Shown one piece after another: positions 42,782 to 50,878 of a DNA stretch of 64,000 nucleotides; position 1 is the first letter of the stretch, and every line of letters begins with the position of its first letter. Below the pieces are notes generated by a model that saw nothing but the letters and a program-made list of their open reading frames with translations, did not search any database and had not been told where the DNA came from. A program made the position numbers and the translations under genes. The DNA lies in NCBI RefSeq assembly GCF_900184035.1, contig NZ_FXWP01000011.1, forward strand, positions 1-64,000, given 5' to 3'. The DNA is from Kosakonia pseudosacchari. Lineage in GTDB: Bacteria > Pseudomonadota > Gammaproteobacteria > Enterobacterales > Enterobacteriaceae.

Positions 42782-42812
42782 CAAAAAAACCCGCCTTGTG
42801 CGGGTTTTTTTA
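42782..42812. terminator. bidirectional terminator between glyA and rcnA
   Basis: AAAAAAACCCGC and GCGGGTTTTTTTA with loop CTTGT. It is symmetrical, so it can serve glyA (+) and the convergent rcnA (-). Confidence 0.93.
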
Positions 42813-42819
42813 TGCCTGA

Positions 42820-43689
42820 TTATTGCAGCCCGGTGTATCCGTGGATGCCCATATAAACGCCAACAAGGGCGATAAGCGCGCTGGAGAAATAGGGTGCCTT
42901 ACGTGCCAGCGTATTGAACCCGGACCAGCGTTTTGCCGCTTGCTGGACGCTGATTGCCGCGCCAACGCCAACCGCGACCAGTGTGAGGGCAAGCCCGATA
43001 CTGAAAGAGACCACTAACGTTGCGCCCAGCGTGATGGCTTTTAACTGAATACAGATCAGCAAAATAGTGATCGCCGCCGGGCAGGGGATAAGCCCGCCGG
43101 TTAAACCGAATAGCAGGATCTGACCGTTCGTCACCTCGCCGCCGGTAAAACGGCGCTCGATATCCCGCGCGTGCGCCCGCTCATGCGCATCCTGGTACTC
43201 CTCTTCTTTGGTCATTTTACGCAGCGACAGAATGGTTGGTTGTGCGTTGACACGCACCGGTTGTAGCGGCTGAAGCACCAGGCCTGGAGCACGGTGCGCG
43301 TGGCCGTGGTCATGTTCATGGTGATGATGATGCCCGGCGTGCCACGAACGTTCACCTTGCCAGGTACGGAGAAACATCCACACAGCGGTCGCAAAAATGA
43401 TCGCCGCAGACACCATTTGCAGCCAGGGTTCAACGGCTTGGGCGGTGAACTGGCTGCTGAGATACATGCCGCCGAGCGCAATCAGCCACACTACCACCGT
43501 GTGCGATAGCGTTGCGGCGAGACCCAGCATCACGGCCTGTTTCACTGTGCCTTTGATAGCGATAATAAATGCCGCCATCATTGTTTTAGAGTGCCCCGGT
43601 TCGAGGCCGTGCAGCGCGCCGAGCAGGATGGCGCTCGGAATAAAAAACCAGGCGTTCCCTTGCTGAAAAAGCGTGGTGAAGTCATTCAT
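42820..43689 (-). CDS. rcnA: nickel/cobalt efflux protein RcnA
   Basis: Inner-membrane exporter of Ni(II) and Co(II), NicO family. The 289 residues have about six membrane segments, the family motif LGALHGLEPGHSKT (about 22-35) and GLTGGLIPCPAA in the second half. A His-rich cytoplasmic loop (HHHHHEHDHGHAH) occupies about 119-131. Compared with the E. coli protein I recall, this loop has fewer histidines and is followed by an extra segment (APGLVLQPLQPVRV...). Divergent from rcnR, with three RcnR operators between. Confidence 0.94.
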   Translation of the reverse strand: MNDFTTLFQQGNAWFFIPSAILLGALHGLEPGHSKTMMAAFIIAIKGTVKQAVMLGLAATLSHTVVVWLIALGGMYLSSQFTAQAVEPWLQMVSAAIIFATAVWMFLRTWQGERSWHAGHHHHHEHDHGHAHRAPGLVLQPLQPVRVNAQPTILSLRKMTKEEEYQDAHERAHARDIERRFTGGEVTNGQILLFGLTGGLIPCPAAITILLICIQLKAITLGATLVVSFSIGLALTLVAVGVGAAISVQQAAKRWSGFNTLARKAPYFSSALIALVGVYMGIHGYTGLQ

Positions 43690-43726
43690 GAGAATAATTC
43701 TCGGTAAAAATTTGTGCGCTCAAATC

Positions 43727-43782
43727 TACTCCCCCCCAGTAGTAAATACTACCCCCCAGTAGAAATAAACTCCCCCCCAGTT
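43727..43782. promoter_or_regulatory. three RcnR operators between rcnA and rcnR
   Basis: TACT-C7-AGTA at 43727-43741, TACT-A-C6-AGTA at 43747-43761 and AACT-C7-AGTT at 43768-43782 are the complement of the RcnR target TACT-G6-N-AGTA. They are 20 and 21 bases apart, about two helical turns each. E. coli has two such sites. The third here has A/T instead of T/A at its outer bases. Confidence 0.88.
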
Positions 43783-43832
43783 GATGCATGTTATGCTAAG
43801 GTTCGTTTAAGCACGGTCGATTTGAGGTCTGT

Positions 43833-44105
43833 ATGTCGCATACCATCCGGGACAAGAAAAAGTTAAAAGCGCGGGCGAGCAAAATAGAAGGCCAGGTTGC
43901 CGCGCTGAAAAAAATGCTTGATGAGCCGCATGAATGCGCTCAGGTTTTGCAGCAAATCGCGGCGATCCGCGGCGCGGTAAACGGCTTAATGCGCGAAGTA
44001 ATTAAAGGCCATCTGACCGATCATATCGTGCATGAGAACGACGAAATTAAGCGTGAAGCGGATCTGGATGTGGTGCTGAGCGTGCTGGATTCTTATATTC
44101 GCTAA
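43833..44105 (+). CDS. rcnR: Ni/Co-responsive repressor RcnR
   Basis: All-helical DNA-binding repressor of the CsoR/RcnR family that releases rcnA on binding Ni or Co. The 90 residues (the same as E. coli) have all metal ligands in register: His3, Cys35, His60 and His64. Start at 43833. Confidence 0.96.
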   Translation: MSHTIRDKKKLKARASKIEGQVAALKKMLDEPHECAQVLQQIAAIRGAVNGLMREVIKGHLTDHIVHENDEIKREADLDVVLSVLDSYIR

Positions 44106-44232
44106 GCAACCGTGAGCAACCCGGAGGCTGATATTCGCCTGCAAACGTTGGGCAAGCGCATGTGTTGCCTGATTGTTACTTGCCAGCCCTGTTATTTATC
44201 GCCAGACTATCGCCTCCATTCAGGAGGAAATC

Positions 44233-45375
44233 ATGGTCTTGCAGTCCACGCGCTGGCTGGCGCTCGCTTATTTCACCTATTTTTTTAGCTACGGCATCTT
44301 CTTACCTTTCTGGAGCGTCTGGCTCAAAGGCGTGGGGCTGACCCCCGAAATCATCGGGATGTTGCTCGGCGCAGGTCTTGTCGCCCGCTTTCTTGGCAGC
44401 CTTTTCATCGCCCCGCGCGTGAGTGATCCTTCCCGCTTGATTACGGCTTTGCGCGTGCTGGCGCTGGCAACGTTGCTGTTTGCGCTGGCATTTTATGCCG
44501 GAACGCATGTGGCGTGGCTGGCGGTCATTATCATTGGTTTTAACCTCTTTTTTTCGCCGCTGGTGCCGCTCACCGATGCGCTGGCGGGTACCTGGCAAAA
44601 ACAGTTCCCGATGGACTACGGACGCGTGCGGCTGTGGGGATCGATTGCTTTTGTGATTGGTTCGGCGTTAACCGGCAAACTGGTGAGCCTGTTTGATTAC
44701 CAGGCGATTCTGGTGTTGCTGACGCTGGGCGCGGCATCCATGTTGTTGGGGATGCTGCTGCGTCCTTCCATTTTGCCGCAGGGTGAAAATCGCCAGCAGG
44801 ACGGCGCAGGCTGGCAGGCGTGGCGGGCACTGATTGTGCAGAACTGGCGTTTCCTCGCCTGTGTGTCGCTGCTGCAGGGCGCACATGCTGCCTATTACGG
44901 CTTCAGCGCCATTTACTGGCAGTCGGCGGGGTATTCTGCTTCAACGGTGGGATATCTGTGGTCGTTAGGCGTGGTGGCGGAAGTGGTAATTTTCGCGCTC
45001 AGTAACCGTCTGTTCCGTCGCTTCAGCGCGCGCGATCTGCTGCTGCTTTCCGCCGTTTGCGGGCTGGTGCGCTGGAGCCTGATGGGCTGGACGACCACGC
45101 TCCCGTGGCTGATTATTGCCCAGATCCTGCACTGCGGTACGTTCACCGTGTGCCATCTTGCCGCGATGCGCTATATCTCGGCGCGGCAGGGCAGTGAAGT
45201 CATCCGCTTACAAGCAGTCTATTCAGCGGTAGCCATGGGCGGCAGTATCGCGCTGATGACCATGATCGCCGGTTTCCTGTTTGAACATCTGCATCAGGGG
45301 CTGTTTTTTGTCATGGCGGTGTTGGCCATTCCGGCACTGTTCCTGCGCCCGAAAGTCGCAGTGCAGACCCGCTAA
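44233..45375 (+). CDS. hcaT: MFS transporter HcaT
   Basis: Putative 3-phenylpropionate transporter of the major facilitator superfamily (HcaT/YfhS). 380 residues from MVLQSTRWLALAYFTYFFSYG, with about 12 membrane segments. The ATG at 44233 is preceded by CAGGAGGAA; upstream in-frame starts from 44173 are unnecessary. In E. coli the gene neighbours the hcaR and hcaEFCBD dioxygenase genes, which are not in this window, so its substrate here is uncertain. The 3' end overlaps the convergent csiE by four bases. Confidence 0.92.
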   Translation: MVLQSTRWLALAYFTYFFSYGIFLPFWSVWLKGVGLTPEIIGMLLGAGLVARFLGSLFIAPRVSDPSRLITALRVLALATLLFALAFYAGTHVAWLAVIIIGFNLFFSPLVPLTDALAGTWQKQFPMDYGRVRLWGSIAFVIGSALTGKLVSLFDYQAILVLLTLGAASMLLGMLLRPSILPQGENRQQDGAGWQAWRALIVQNWRFLACVSLLQGAHAAYYGFSAIYWQSAGYSASTVGYLWSLGVVAEVVIFALSNRLFRRFSARDLLLLSAVCGLVRWSLMGWTTTLPWLIIAQILHCGTFTVCHLAAMRYISARQGSEVIRLQAVYSAVAMGGSIALMTMIAGFLFEHLHQGLFFVMAVLAIPALFLRPKVAVQTR

Positions 45376-46649
45376 CTCTCCAGCATGTCGCGGATATGCC
45401 GCTGCTGTTGCCCGCTCAGCGGCCCATCGGTATGAATCAACGGTGGTGAGAACAGCGGCAGCGGCGTCGTGTAAGGCGTGATAATCAACGTCACGTCCTT
45501 CGGCGCGCCACCGTCGCGGAACTCCTTAAGCGGCAGATAGCGGATATTGAGCGGCAGCAGCGTTAATTCGCGCAGTTGCTGCTCAATCTGTTGTTCGCGC
45601 GTACTGTCTTCGCCAGTAATCAACACGACTTGTTTCTCATGCAGATCGCTGTCCTGCATCAGCCAGGCACCGAAAATCACCGCCACCAGCCCCGCTTCTT
45701 CATCGCTGAAGCGCAAATCGTACTCGTCTTCCAGCTCCTGCAATGCATCGCGGGTGGTTCGCATCAGGCGCGGGTAAAGCTGGTTGATCTCTGCGGGCAG
45801 GCTGTTATCAATACCAATGCCGAACAAGCTGCGATCCAGCGCCTGGGCAATATGAACATAGAGCTGGGCGCTTAAGCCCTGCTCATCGCTGAAACGCAAC
45901 CCTGCCAGAGCGTGAAAGCGGGCAATCATCCGACGGATGGCTTTTTGCAGACGGCGATCCTGGTGTTGCTGGTCACGCAGCGGATCGGGCGTGCGAACCA
46001 GCATAAACAGCAACGATAAAAACAGGTGCTCATTCTGCTGCGGAGAGTCGACAACACGGCGCTGCCAGTGCCGCACAATCTCCTGCGCCACCTGATACTC
46101 GGCGCGCATTCTCGCCCACTCTTGCTGAACCGGGTTAAATTCCGGTGTATGTCCATGGTGATGTTGCAGTAAACAATATTGCAAATAGAGACGCAGAAAT
46201 TGCATATCCCGGCATTCAAAGACGCGCTGCAGGCGGCGCGAACAGAGATTAATTAACGCCAGCAGGTTCGTGTCGTCGTATAACGTTCGGGCAATACCTT
46301 GCTGTTTAAGCGCCGTTTTTAACGCCGGGGTAAACTGTTGCGTGATAAATTGCGGGCACAGCCGCAGCGCACGGCGAAGCCAGTGCAACAGGCATAAACG
46401 TTGATCGAGTGGTGCGCCCTCAATCCGAAAGCCGCCGTTAGGGTGGGGAACGATAGAGAGCCGGTGGTAGCGCTGAATTTCACTTTCCGTTTCAGCAATA
46501 TCCAGGCGAGCCACGGCATCGTCCACTCCATTCATAGCGCTGATATGTTCCATGGTGACGTGTTGCCCCGGCAAGGCGAGCATCAAAAGCACCTGGCAGC
46601 GGCGCTGCGGACTGGAGAGCGCAGATGGCGGTGTCATTACAATTGTCAT
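45372..46649 (-). CDS. csiE: stationary-phase inducible protein CsiE
   Basis: A 425-residue protein with PRD-like (phosphotransferase regulation domain) segments and a possible EIIB-like end. The function is not established; in E. coli it is sigma-S and CRP dependent. Recognisable stretches are NGVDD, NQRLCLLHW-like LDQRLCLLHWLRRALRLC and DEEAGLVAVIFGAWLMQ. An alternative ATG at 46637 would match the E. coli N-terminus about as well. I see no clear CRP box in the 124 bases to zevA. Confidence 0.9.
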   Translation of the reverse strand: MTIVMTPPSALSSPQRRCQVLLMLALPGQHVTMEHISAMNGVDDAVARLDIAETESEIQRYHRLSIVPHPNGGFRIEGAPLDQRLCLLHWLRRALRLCPQFITQQFTPALKTALKQQGIARTLYDDTNLLALINLCSRRLQRVFECRDMQFLRLYLQYCLLQHHHGHTPEFNPVQQEWARMRAEYQVAQEIVRHWQRRVVDSPQQNEHLFLSLLFMLVRTPDPLRDQQHQDRRLQKAIRRMIARFHALAGLRFSDEQGLSAQLYVHIAQALDRSLFGIGIDNSLPAEINQLYPRLMRTTRDALQELEDEYDLRFSDEEAGLVAVIFGAWLMQDSDLHEKQVVLITGEDSTREQQIEQQLRELTLLPLNIRYLPLKEFRDGGAPKDVTLIITPYTTPLPLFSPPLIHTDGPLSGQQQRHIRDMLES

Positions 46650-46773
46650 CTGTCAGGTTCCAGTTAGGGTTTTTGATAAGCGTAGTTAAAGGTATGCTCA
46701 GCGATAGCGCAGCGGCAGCTCTTTCATTCAGGATTGCCGGGGAGCATCACAGAATTTTTCTCGTGGGGAAGAC

Positions 46774-47412
46774 ATGCAAGCAGTTAAACAATGCGCAAGT
46801 GGCCTGTTTCTCGCGCTTTTATCATTTTCAGTGGTGGCGCATCCGCACAGTTTTATCCGCATGAAAACGCAAGTGCTGATCGAAAATGGGCAGTTCACCG
46901 GGCTGAAAATGCGCTGGACGATGGATGAGATCACCTCAGCGGATCTGCTGTATGACGCGGGCAATGCAAAACCCGGCGATGAGATCTGGAAAAAACTGGC
47001 GGCAGAGGTGATGGCAAACGTACTGGGTCAACACTATTTCACCGAAGTCTGGCACCACGGGCAGAAAGTGAAGTTTCTTAACCGACCTACGGAATATGGC
47101 ATGGAACAGGTCGCGCACCAGGCGGTGCTGACGTTTATTTTGCCGCTCGCCGAACCGCAGCCGCTCGGCGGTCAGCAGTATACTTTTTCAACCTTTGACC
47201 CCACCTATTTCGTCGACATGAGTTACACAAAAGCGAGCGATGCGACATTGCCTTCCGCCGCGCCGCAGGGCTGCAAACTGGCGGTACAAACGCCCAAACC
47301 TGGCGAAGAGGTGCTGAATTATGCTCAATCGCTGGATAAAGCCGATGCGCCAGCGGAAGATATGCAACTTGGTAAACAATTTGCCCAGACGGTGACGCTG
47401 ACATGTCCGTGA
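46774..47412 (+). CDS. periplasmic DUF1007 protein, ZevA-like
   Basis: A 212-residue exported protein of the DUF1007 family. A signal peptide (about 1-22, ending SVVA) leaves a mature N-terminus HPHSFIRMK, a probable metal ligand set. Members are commonly paired with a NicO transporter; in Haemophilus the pair is ZevAB, linked to zinc acquisition. Here the next gene overlaps by 10 bases and encodes such a transporter. The metal carried is not known. E. coli has yfhR at this position. Confidence 0.82.
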   Translation: MQAVKQCASGLFLALLSFSVVAHPHSFIRMKTQVLIENGQFTGLKMRWTMDEITSADLLYDAGNAKPGDEIWKKLAAEVMANVLGQHYFTEVWHHGQKVKFLNRPTEYGMEQVAHQAVLTFILPLAEPQPLGGQQYTFSTFDPTYFVDMSYTKASDATLPSAAPQGCKLAVQTPKPGEEVLNYAQSLDKADAPAEDMQLGKQFAQTVTLTCP

Positions 47413-48383
47413 TGATGAGCGCTGCGGCGCGAAAACGACGCTTATTGCACTGGTGGCCGCTGGTGCTTTTTATGGTATGCGCGCTGGCAGCCGCGTTGTG
47501 GCTGTGGCAGATCTGGCCGCAGGTGATGGTGAAAAGCGTTATCTGGCAGCGCGATGTGAATATGAAAATGAGCAGCTTGCTGAAAGCGGTGGTGGAAAAC
47601 CCGCATCAGGCTGGTGGGGCGCTACTGCTGTTCAGTTTTGTCTATGGTGTGCTGCATGCGCTTGGGCCGGGGCACGGCAAAGTGGTGATCGCCACCTGGC
47701 TTGCTACGCATCCGTCAAAACTGAAACCGGCGATTGGCTTAACGCTGGCCTCTTCGTTATTGCAGGGGCTGGTGGCGATTGCGCTGGTGGTGGTTGTGCT
47801 GAGTATTCTGGCACTGCCTGCGCGGCAACTGCATTTAAGCGGTTACTGGCTGGAGAAGGGCAGTTATTTACTGGTAGGTGTGCTGGGCGTGCTTTTGTGC
47901 TGGCGAGCGTTGAAAAAGCTGCGCGCGCTGCTTCGTGCGCCTAAATTCCGCGCGTTCACGCCACATCATGAACATCATGCCAACTGTGGCTGCGGTCATC
48001 AGCATCTCCCGACGTCAGCGCAACTGCAGAACGGTGAGGACTGGCGCGCACGGCTGATGATTATTTTGTCGATGGGGATGCGCCCCTGTTCCGGCGCTAT
48101 CATGGTGCTGCTGTTCAGTAAAGTGATTGGCGTGTTTAGCTGGGGTGTGGCATCCGCGCTGGCAATGGCGGTCGGAACGTCACTGACTATCAGCTCGCTG
48201 GCGCTGCTGGTTCATGGCTTTCGCCAACTGGCAGTGAAATTAAGCGGGGAGCGTGCGCCGGTATTGTGGCGGCAGGTTGGCTGGACCACGCTGGCGCTGG
48301 CCGGTGGCGTGTTGTTGGTTAGCGCGTCGGTAGTGATGTGGGTCAGTGCGTTACCGCCGGGCGGCGGATTACGGCCATTTTGA
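47403..48383 (+). CDS. NicO-family metal transporter, ZevB-like
   Basis: A 326-residue inner-membrane protein of the nickel/cobalt transporter (NicO) family. The first membrane segment is at about 18-38. The family motif is VYGVLHALGPGHGKVVIATW (about 80-99), and GMRPCSGAIMVLLFS occurs in the second half. A His/Cys-rich loop lies at about 182-200 (HHEHHANCGCGHQH). Translation is probably coupled to the DUF1007 gene through a 10-base overlap. Zinc, nickel or cobalt are all possible; direction of transport is not evident. Confidence 0.84.
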   Translation: MSVMMSAAARKRRLLHWWPLVLFMVCALAAALWLWQIWPQVMVKSVIWQRDVNMKMSSLLKAVVENPHQAGGALLLFSFVYGVLHALGPGHGKVVIATWLATHPSKLKPAIGLTLASSLLQGLVAIALVVVVLSILALPARQLHLSGYWLEKGSYLLVGVLGVLLCWRALKKLRALLRAPKFRAFTPHHEHHANCGCGHQHLPTSAQLQNGEDWRARLMIILSMGMRPCSGAIMVLLFSKVIGVFSWGVASALAMAVGTSLTISSLALLVHGFRQLAVKLSGERAPVLWRQVGWTTLALAGGVLLVSASVVMWVSALPPGGGLRPF

Positions 48384-48385
48384 TT

Positions 48386-48417
48386 GTGCCCGGTGGTGGC
48401 GAACCAGCGCCGGGCAC
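48386..48417. terminator. hairpin between zevB-like gene and suhB
   Basis: GTGCCCGG and CCGGGCAC form an 8-bp stem with a 16-base loop between convergent genes. There is no clear T-run on either strand, so terminator function is only possible. Confidence 0.4.
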
Positions 48418-48425
48418 CGCCAGAC

Positions 48426-49229
48426 TTAGCGTTTCAGCGCGTCGCTCAGCTCGTCACGCATATTCGCCAGCATCGCTTTCACCACGCGCGGGTTACCCGC
48501 CACGATGTTGCCGGTCATCATATAGTTGTGACCACCGGTGAAATCACATACCAGGCCGCCAGCTTCACGTACCAGCAGTTCACCGGCTGCGAAATCCCAC
48601 GGTTTCAGCGCGATTTCGAAGAAACCATCCACGCGACCAGCGGCAACGTAAGCCAGATCAAGCGCAGCGGAACCCGTGCGGCGGAAGTCCGCGCATTCGG
48701 TGAACAGTTTGCCCACGATGTTGATGTAGGTAGTGGCGTGTTGTTTGGCTTTGAACGGGAAACCGGTCGCCAGAATGGTGCCATCCAGATCGCGAGCTGT
48801 GCTGCCGCGCAGGCGGTAGCCGTTCAGCTGTGCGCCCTGGCCGCGAGTGGCGGTGAACAGTTCGTTACGCATCGGATCGTAAACCACCGCGACTTCAGTG
48901 CGGCCTTTGATACGAACGGCGATGGATACCGCGAAATGCGGCAGGCGTTTAACGAAGTTGGTGGTGCCATCCAGTGGATCGATAACCCATTGCACATCCT
49001 GGTCAGTGCCTTCGTGCTCACCACTCTCTTCAGTGATGATGGTGTGTTGCGGGTAAGATTTGCGGATTGTTTCGATAATCAGCGCTTCGGCTGCTTTATC
49101 AATGTTGGTCACGAAATCATTGCTGCCTTTCTGGCTGGTTTCTACGGTGTCTGGCGTTTCGTAGTTTTTGGCAATTAAATTACCCGCCTTGCGCGCAGCA
49201 CGCACGGCGATGTTCAGCATCGGATGCAT
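48426..49229 (-). CDS. suhB: inositol-1-monophosphatase / Nus factor SuhB
   Basis: Mg-dependent inositol phosphatase that also acts with Nus factors in rRNA transcription antitermination and folding. The 267 residues (the same as E. coli) have the metal motifs EESGEHEG (about 66) and DPLDGTTNFVKRLPHF (about 84-99), plus WDFAAGELLVREAGG. It is divergent from trmJ. Confidence 0.97.
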   Translation of the reverse strand: MHPMLNIAVRAARKAGNLIAKNYETPDTVETSQKGSNDFVTNIDKAAEALIIETIRKSYPQHTIITEESGEHEGTDQDVQWVIDPLDGTTNFVKRLPHFAVSIAVRIKGRTEVAVVYDPMRNELFTATRGQGAQLNGYRLRGSTARDLDGTILATGFPFKAKQHATTYINIVGKLFTECADFRRTGSAALDLAYVAAGRVDGFFEIALKPWDFAAGELLVREAGGLVCDFTGGHNYMMTGNIVAGNPRVVKAMLANMRDELSDALKR

Positions 49230-49346
49230 CGGTCTCTCTCACTGGATGTTAAAGAACGGAAAACGGCGCATATCATAGCAGCGAATTCGGATTATGTCTT
49301 TGCTTTATGATAATATGCGCGAATATTCTTTAGCCGTTGAAAATCT

Positions 49347-50078
49347 ATGCTGCAAAATATTCGAATCGTACTGGTGGAAACCTCCCACACCGGCAACATG
49401 GGCTCTGTTGCTCGTGCAATGAAAACAATGGGTTTGACGAATCTCTGGCTGGTGAACCCGCTGGTAAAACCGGATTCACAGGCTATCGCGCTGGCCGCGG
49501 GTGCCAGCGATGTGATTGGCAATGCGCACATCGTCGACACGCTTGATGAAGCGCTCGCCGGTTGCAGCCTGGTTGTCGGCACCAGTGCGCGTTCCCGCAC
49601 GCTGCCGTGGCCGATGCTCGATCCGCGTGAATGCGGGCTGAAAAGCGTTGCCGAAGCGGAACATGCGCCGGTCGCACTGGTGTTTGGTCGCGAACGCGTT
49701 GGCCTGACTAATGATGAACTGCAAAAGTGTCATTATCACGTGGCGATTGCCGCCAACCCGGAATACAGCTCGCTGAACCTGGCGATGGCGGTTCAGGTTA
49801 TTGCTTATGAAGTGCGTATGGCGTGGCTGGCCGCACAAGAGAGCAGTGCCCCGGCGGTTGAGCATGAAGAGACGCCGTACCCGCTGGTCGACGATCTGGA
49901 GCGTTTTTACGGGCATCTGGAGCAAACCCTGCTGGCAACTGGTTTTATTCGTGAAAACCACCCCGGCCAGGTGATGAATAAATTGCGTCGTCTGTTCACC
50001 CGCGCGCGTCCGGAAAGTCAGGAGCTTAATATCCTGCGCGGCATTCTTGCGTCCATCGAACAGAAGCATAAAGAGTAA
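49347..50078 (+). CDS. trmJ: tRNA (cytidine/uridine-2'-O-)-methyltransferase TrmJ
   Basis: SPOUT methyltransferase that modifies position 32 of several tRNAs. The 243 residues have an N-terminal SPOUT domain with [14 protein letters not shown] (about 13-26), VFGRERVGL and [13 protein letters not shown] (trefoil-knot motifs). A helical C-terminal extension (about 170-243) follows. It lies upstream of the isc operon but outside its IscR-controlled promoter. Confidence 0.97.
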   Translation: MLQNIRIVLVETSHTGNMGSVARAMKTMGLTNLWLVNPLVKPDSQAIALAAGASDVIGNAHIVDTLDEALAGCSLVVGTSARSRTLPWPMLDPRECGLKSVAEAEHAPVALVFGRERVGLTNDELQKCHYHVAIAANPEYSSLNLAMAVQVIAYEVRMAWLAAQESSAPAVEHEETPYPLVDDLERFYGHLEQTLLATGFIRENHPGQVMNKLRRLFTRARPESQELNILRGILASIEQKHKE

Positions 50079-50138
50079 CGCGCGAGGCCGGGAAAATGCC
50101 CTTTTTCGGCCTAACTCTATGAAAGCACTAAACGACAA

Positions 50139-50188
50139 ATACCTGACTAAAACAGTCAACTAAATAGTTGACCAATTTAGTCGGGAAT
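50139..50188 (+). promoter_or_regulatory. two adjacent IscR type-1 sites before iscR
   Basis: Two 25-base sites lie back to back: 50139-50163 (ATACCTGACTAAAACAGTC, then AACTAA) and 50164-50188 (ATAGTTGACCAATTTAGTC, then GGGAAT). Both fit the IscR [2Fe-2S] type-1 pattern ATASYYGACTRWWWYAGTCRRSTAT. This is autorepression of the isc operon as in E. coli. Confidence 0.85.
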
Positions 50189-50267
50189 GTCAGACTTGCG
50201 TCTGCTATGCAACATTAACATATTAATAATACACCCCGGGCAGGGGCGAGTTTGAGGCTTGTAAGAC

Positions 50268-50759
50268 ATGAGACTGACATCTAAAGGGCGTTATGCCGTG
50301 ACCGCAATGCTGGACGTTGCACTCAACTCCGAAGCGGGCCCGGTTCCGTTGGCTGATATTTCCGAGCGTCAGGGAATTTCCCTCTCCTACCTGGAGCAGC
50401 TGTTCTCCCGCCTGCGTAAAAATGGCTTAGTCGCCAGCGTACGTGGCCCGGGCGGTGGTTACCTGCTGGGTAAAGACGCAAATACCATTGCTGTTGGTGA
50501 AGTGATTAGCGCGGTTGACGAATCCGTAGACGCAACCCGCTGCCAGGGTAAAAGCGGCTGCCAGGGGGGCGATAAGTGCCTGACCCATGCGCTGTGGCGC
50601 GATCTGAGCGACCGTCTGACCGGTTTCTTAAACAACATCACGCTGGGCGAACTGGTGAATAACCAGGAAATCCTTGATGTGTCCGACCGTCAGCACAGTA
50701 ACGAATCCCATCGCACCACCCGTGCTCAAGACGCTATCGACGTCAAACTGCGCGCATAA
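50268..50759 (+). CDS. iscR: Fe-S cluster regulator IscR
   Basis: Rrf2-family regulator that carries a [2Fe-2S] cluster and represses isc when clusters are plentiful. The 163 residues have a winged helix (about 1-65; [17 protein letters not shown]) and cluster ligands Cys92, Cys98, Cys104 and His107, all in register with E. coli. First gene of iscR-S-U-A-hscBA-fdx-iscX. Confidence 0.97.
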   Translation: MRLTSKGRYAVTAMLDVALNSEAGPVPLADISERQGISLSYLEQLFSRLRKNGLVASVRGPGGGYLLGKDANTIAVGEVISAVDESVDATRCQGKSGCQGGDKCLTHALWRDLSDRLTGFLNNITLGELVNNQEILDVSDRQHSNESHRTTRAQDAIDVKLRA

Positions 50760-50785
50760 TAAAAAAACAGAATTCAGAATCGGGC

Positions 50786-50807
50786 CAGGGCACAAAACCG
50801 TGCCCTG
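50786..50807 (+). promoter_or_regulatory. hairpin in the iscR-iscS spacer
   Basis: CAGGGCAC and GTGCCCTG form a perfect 8-bp stem with loop AAAACC, 26 bases after iscR. In E. coli a structure in this spacer protects the iscR part of the mRNA when RyhB triggers decay of iscSUA. I did not locate a RyhB pairing site with confidence. Confidence 0.6.
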
Positions 50808-50878
50808 TTAACGCGGTCGTACATCCAGCCGGTTGCCTGATTCCTTGCATTAGAGCGATGTACGGAGTTTAAAGATCA

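Noticed and set aside
43727-43782. C-tract array read as a tandem DNA repeat or CRISPR remnant
   Set aside because: Unit length, dyad arms and position between rcnA and rcnR identify RcnR operators.
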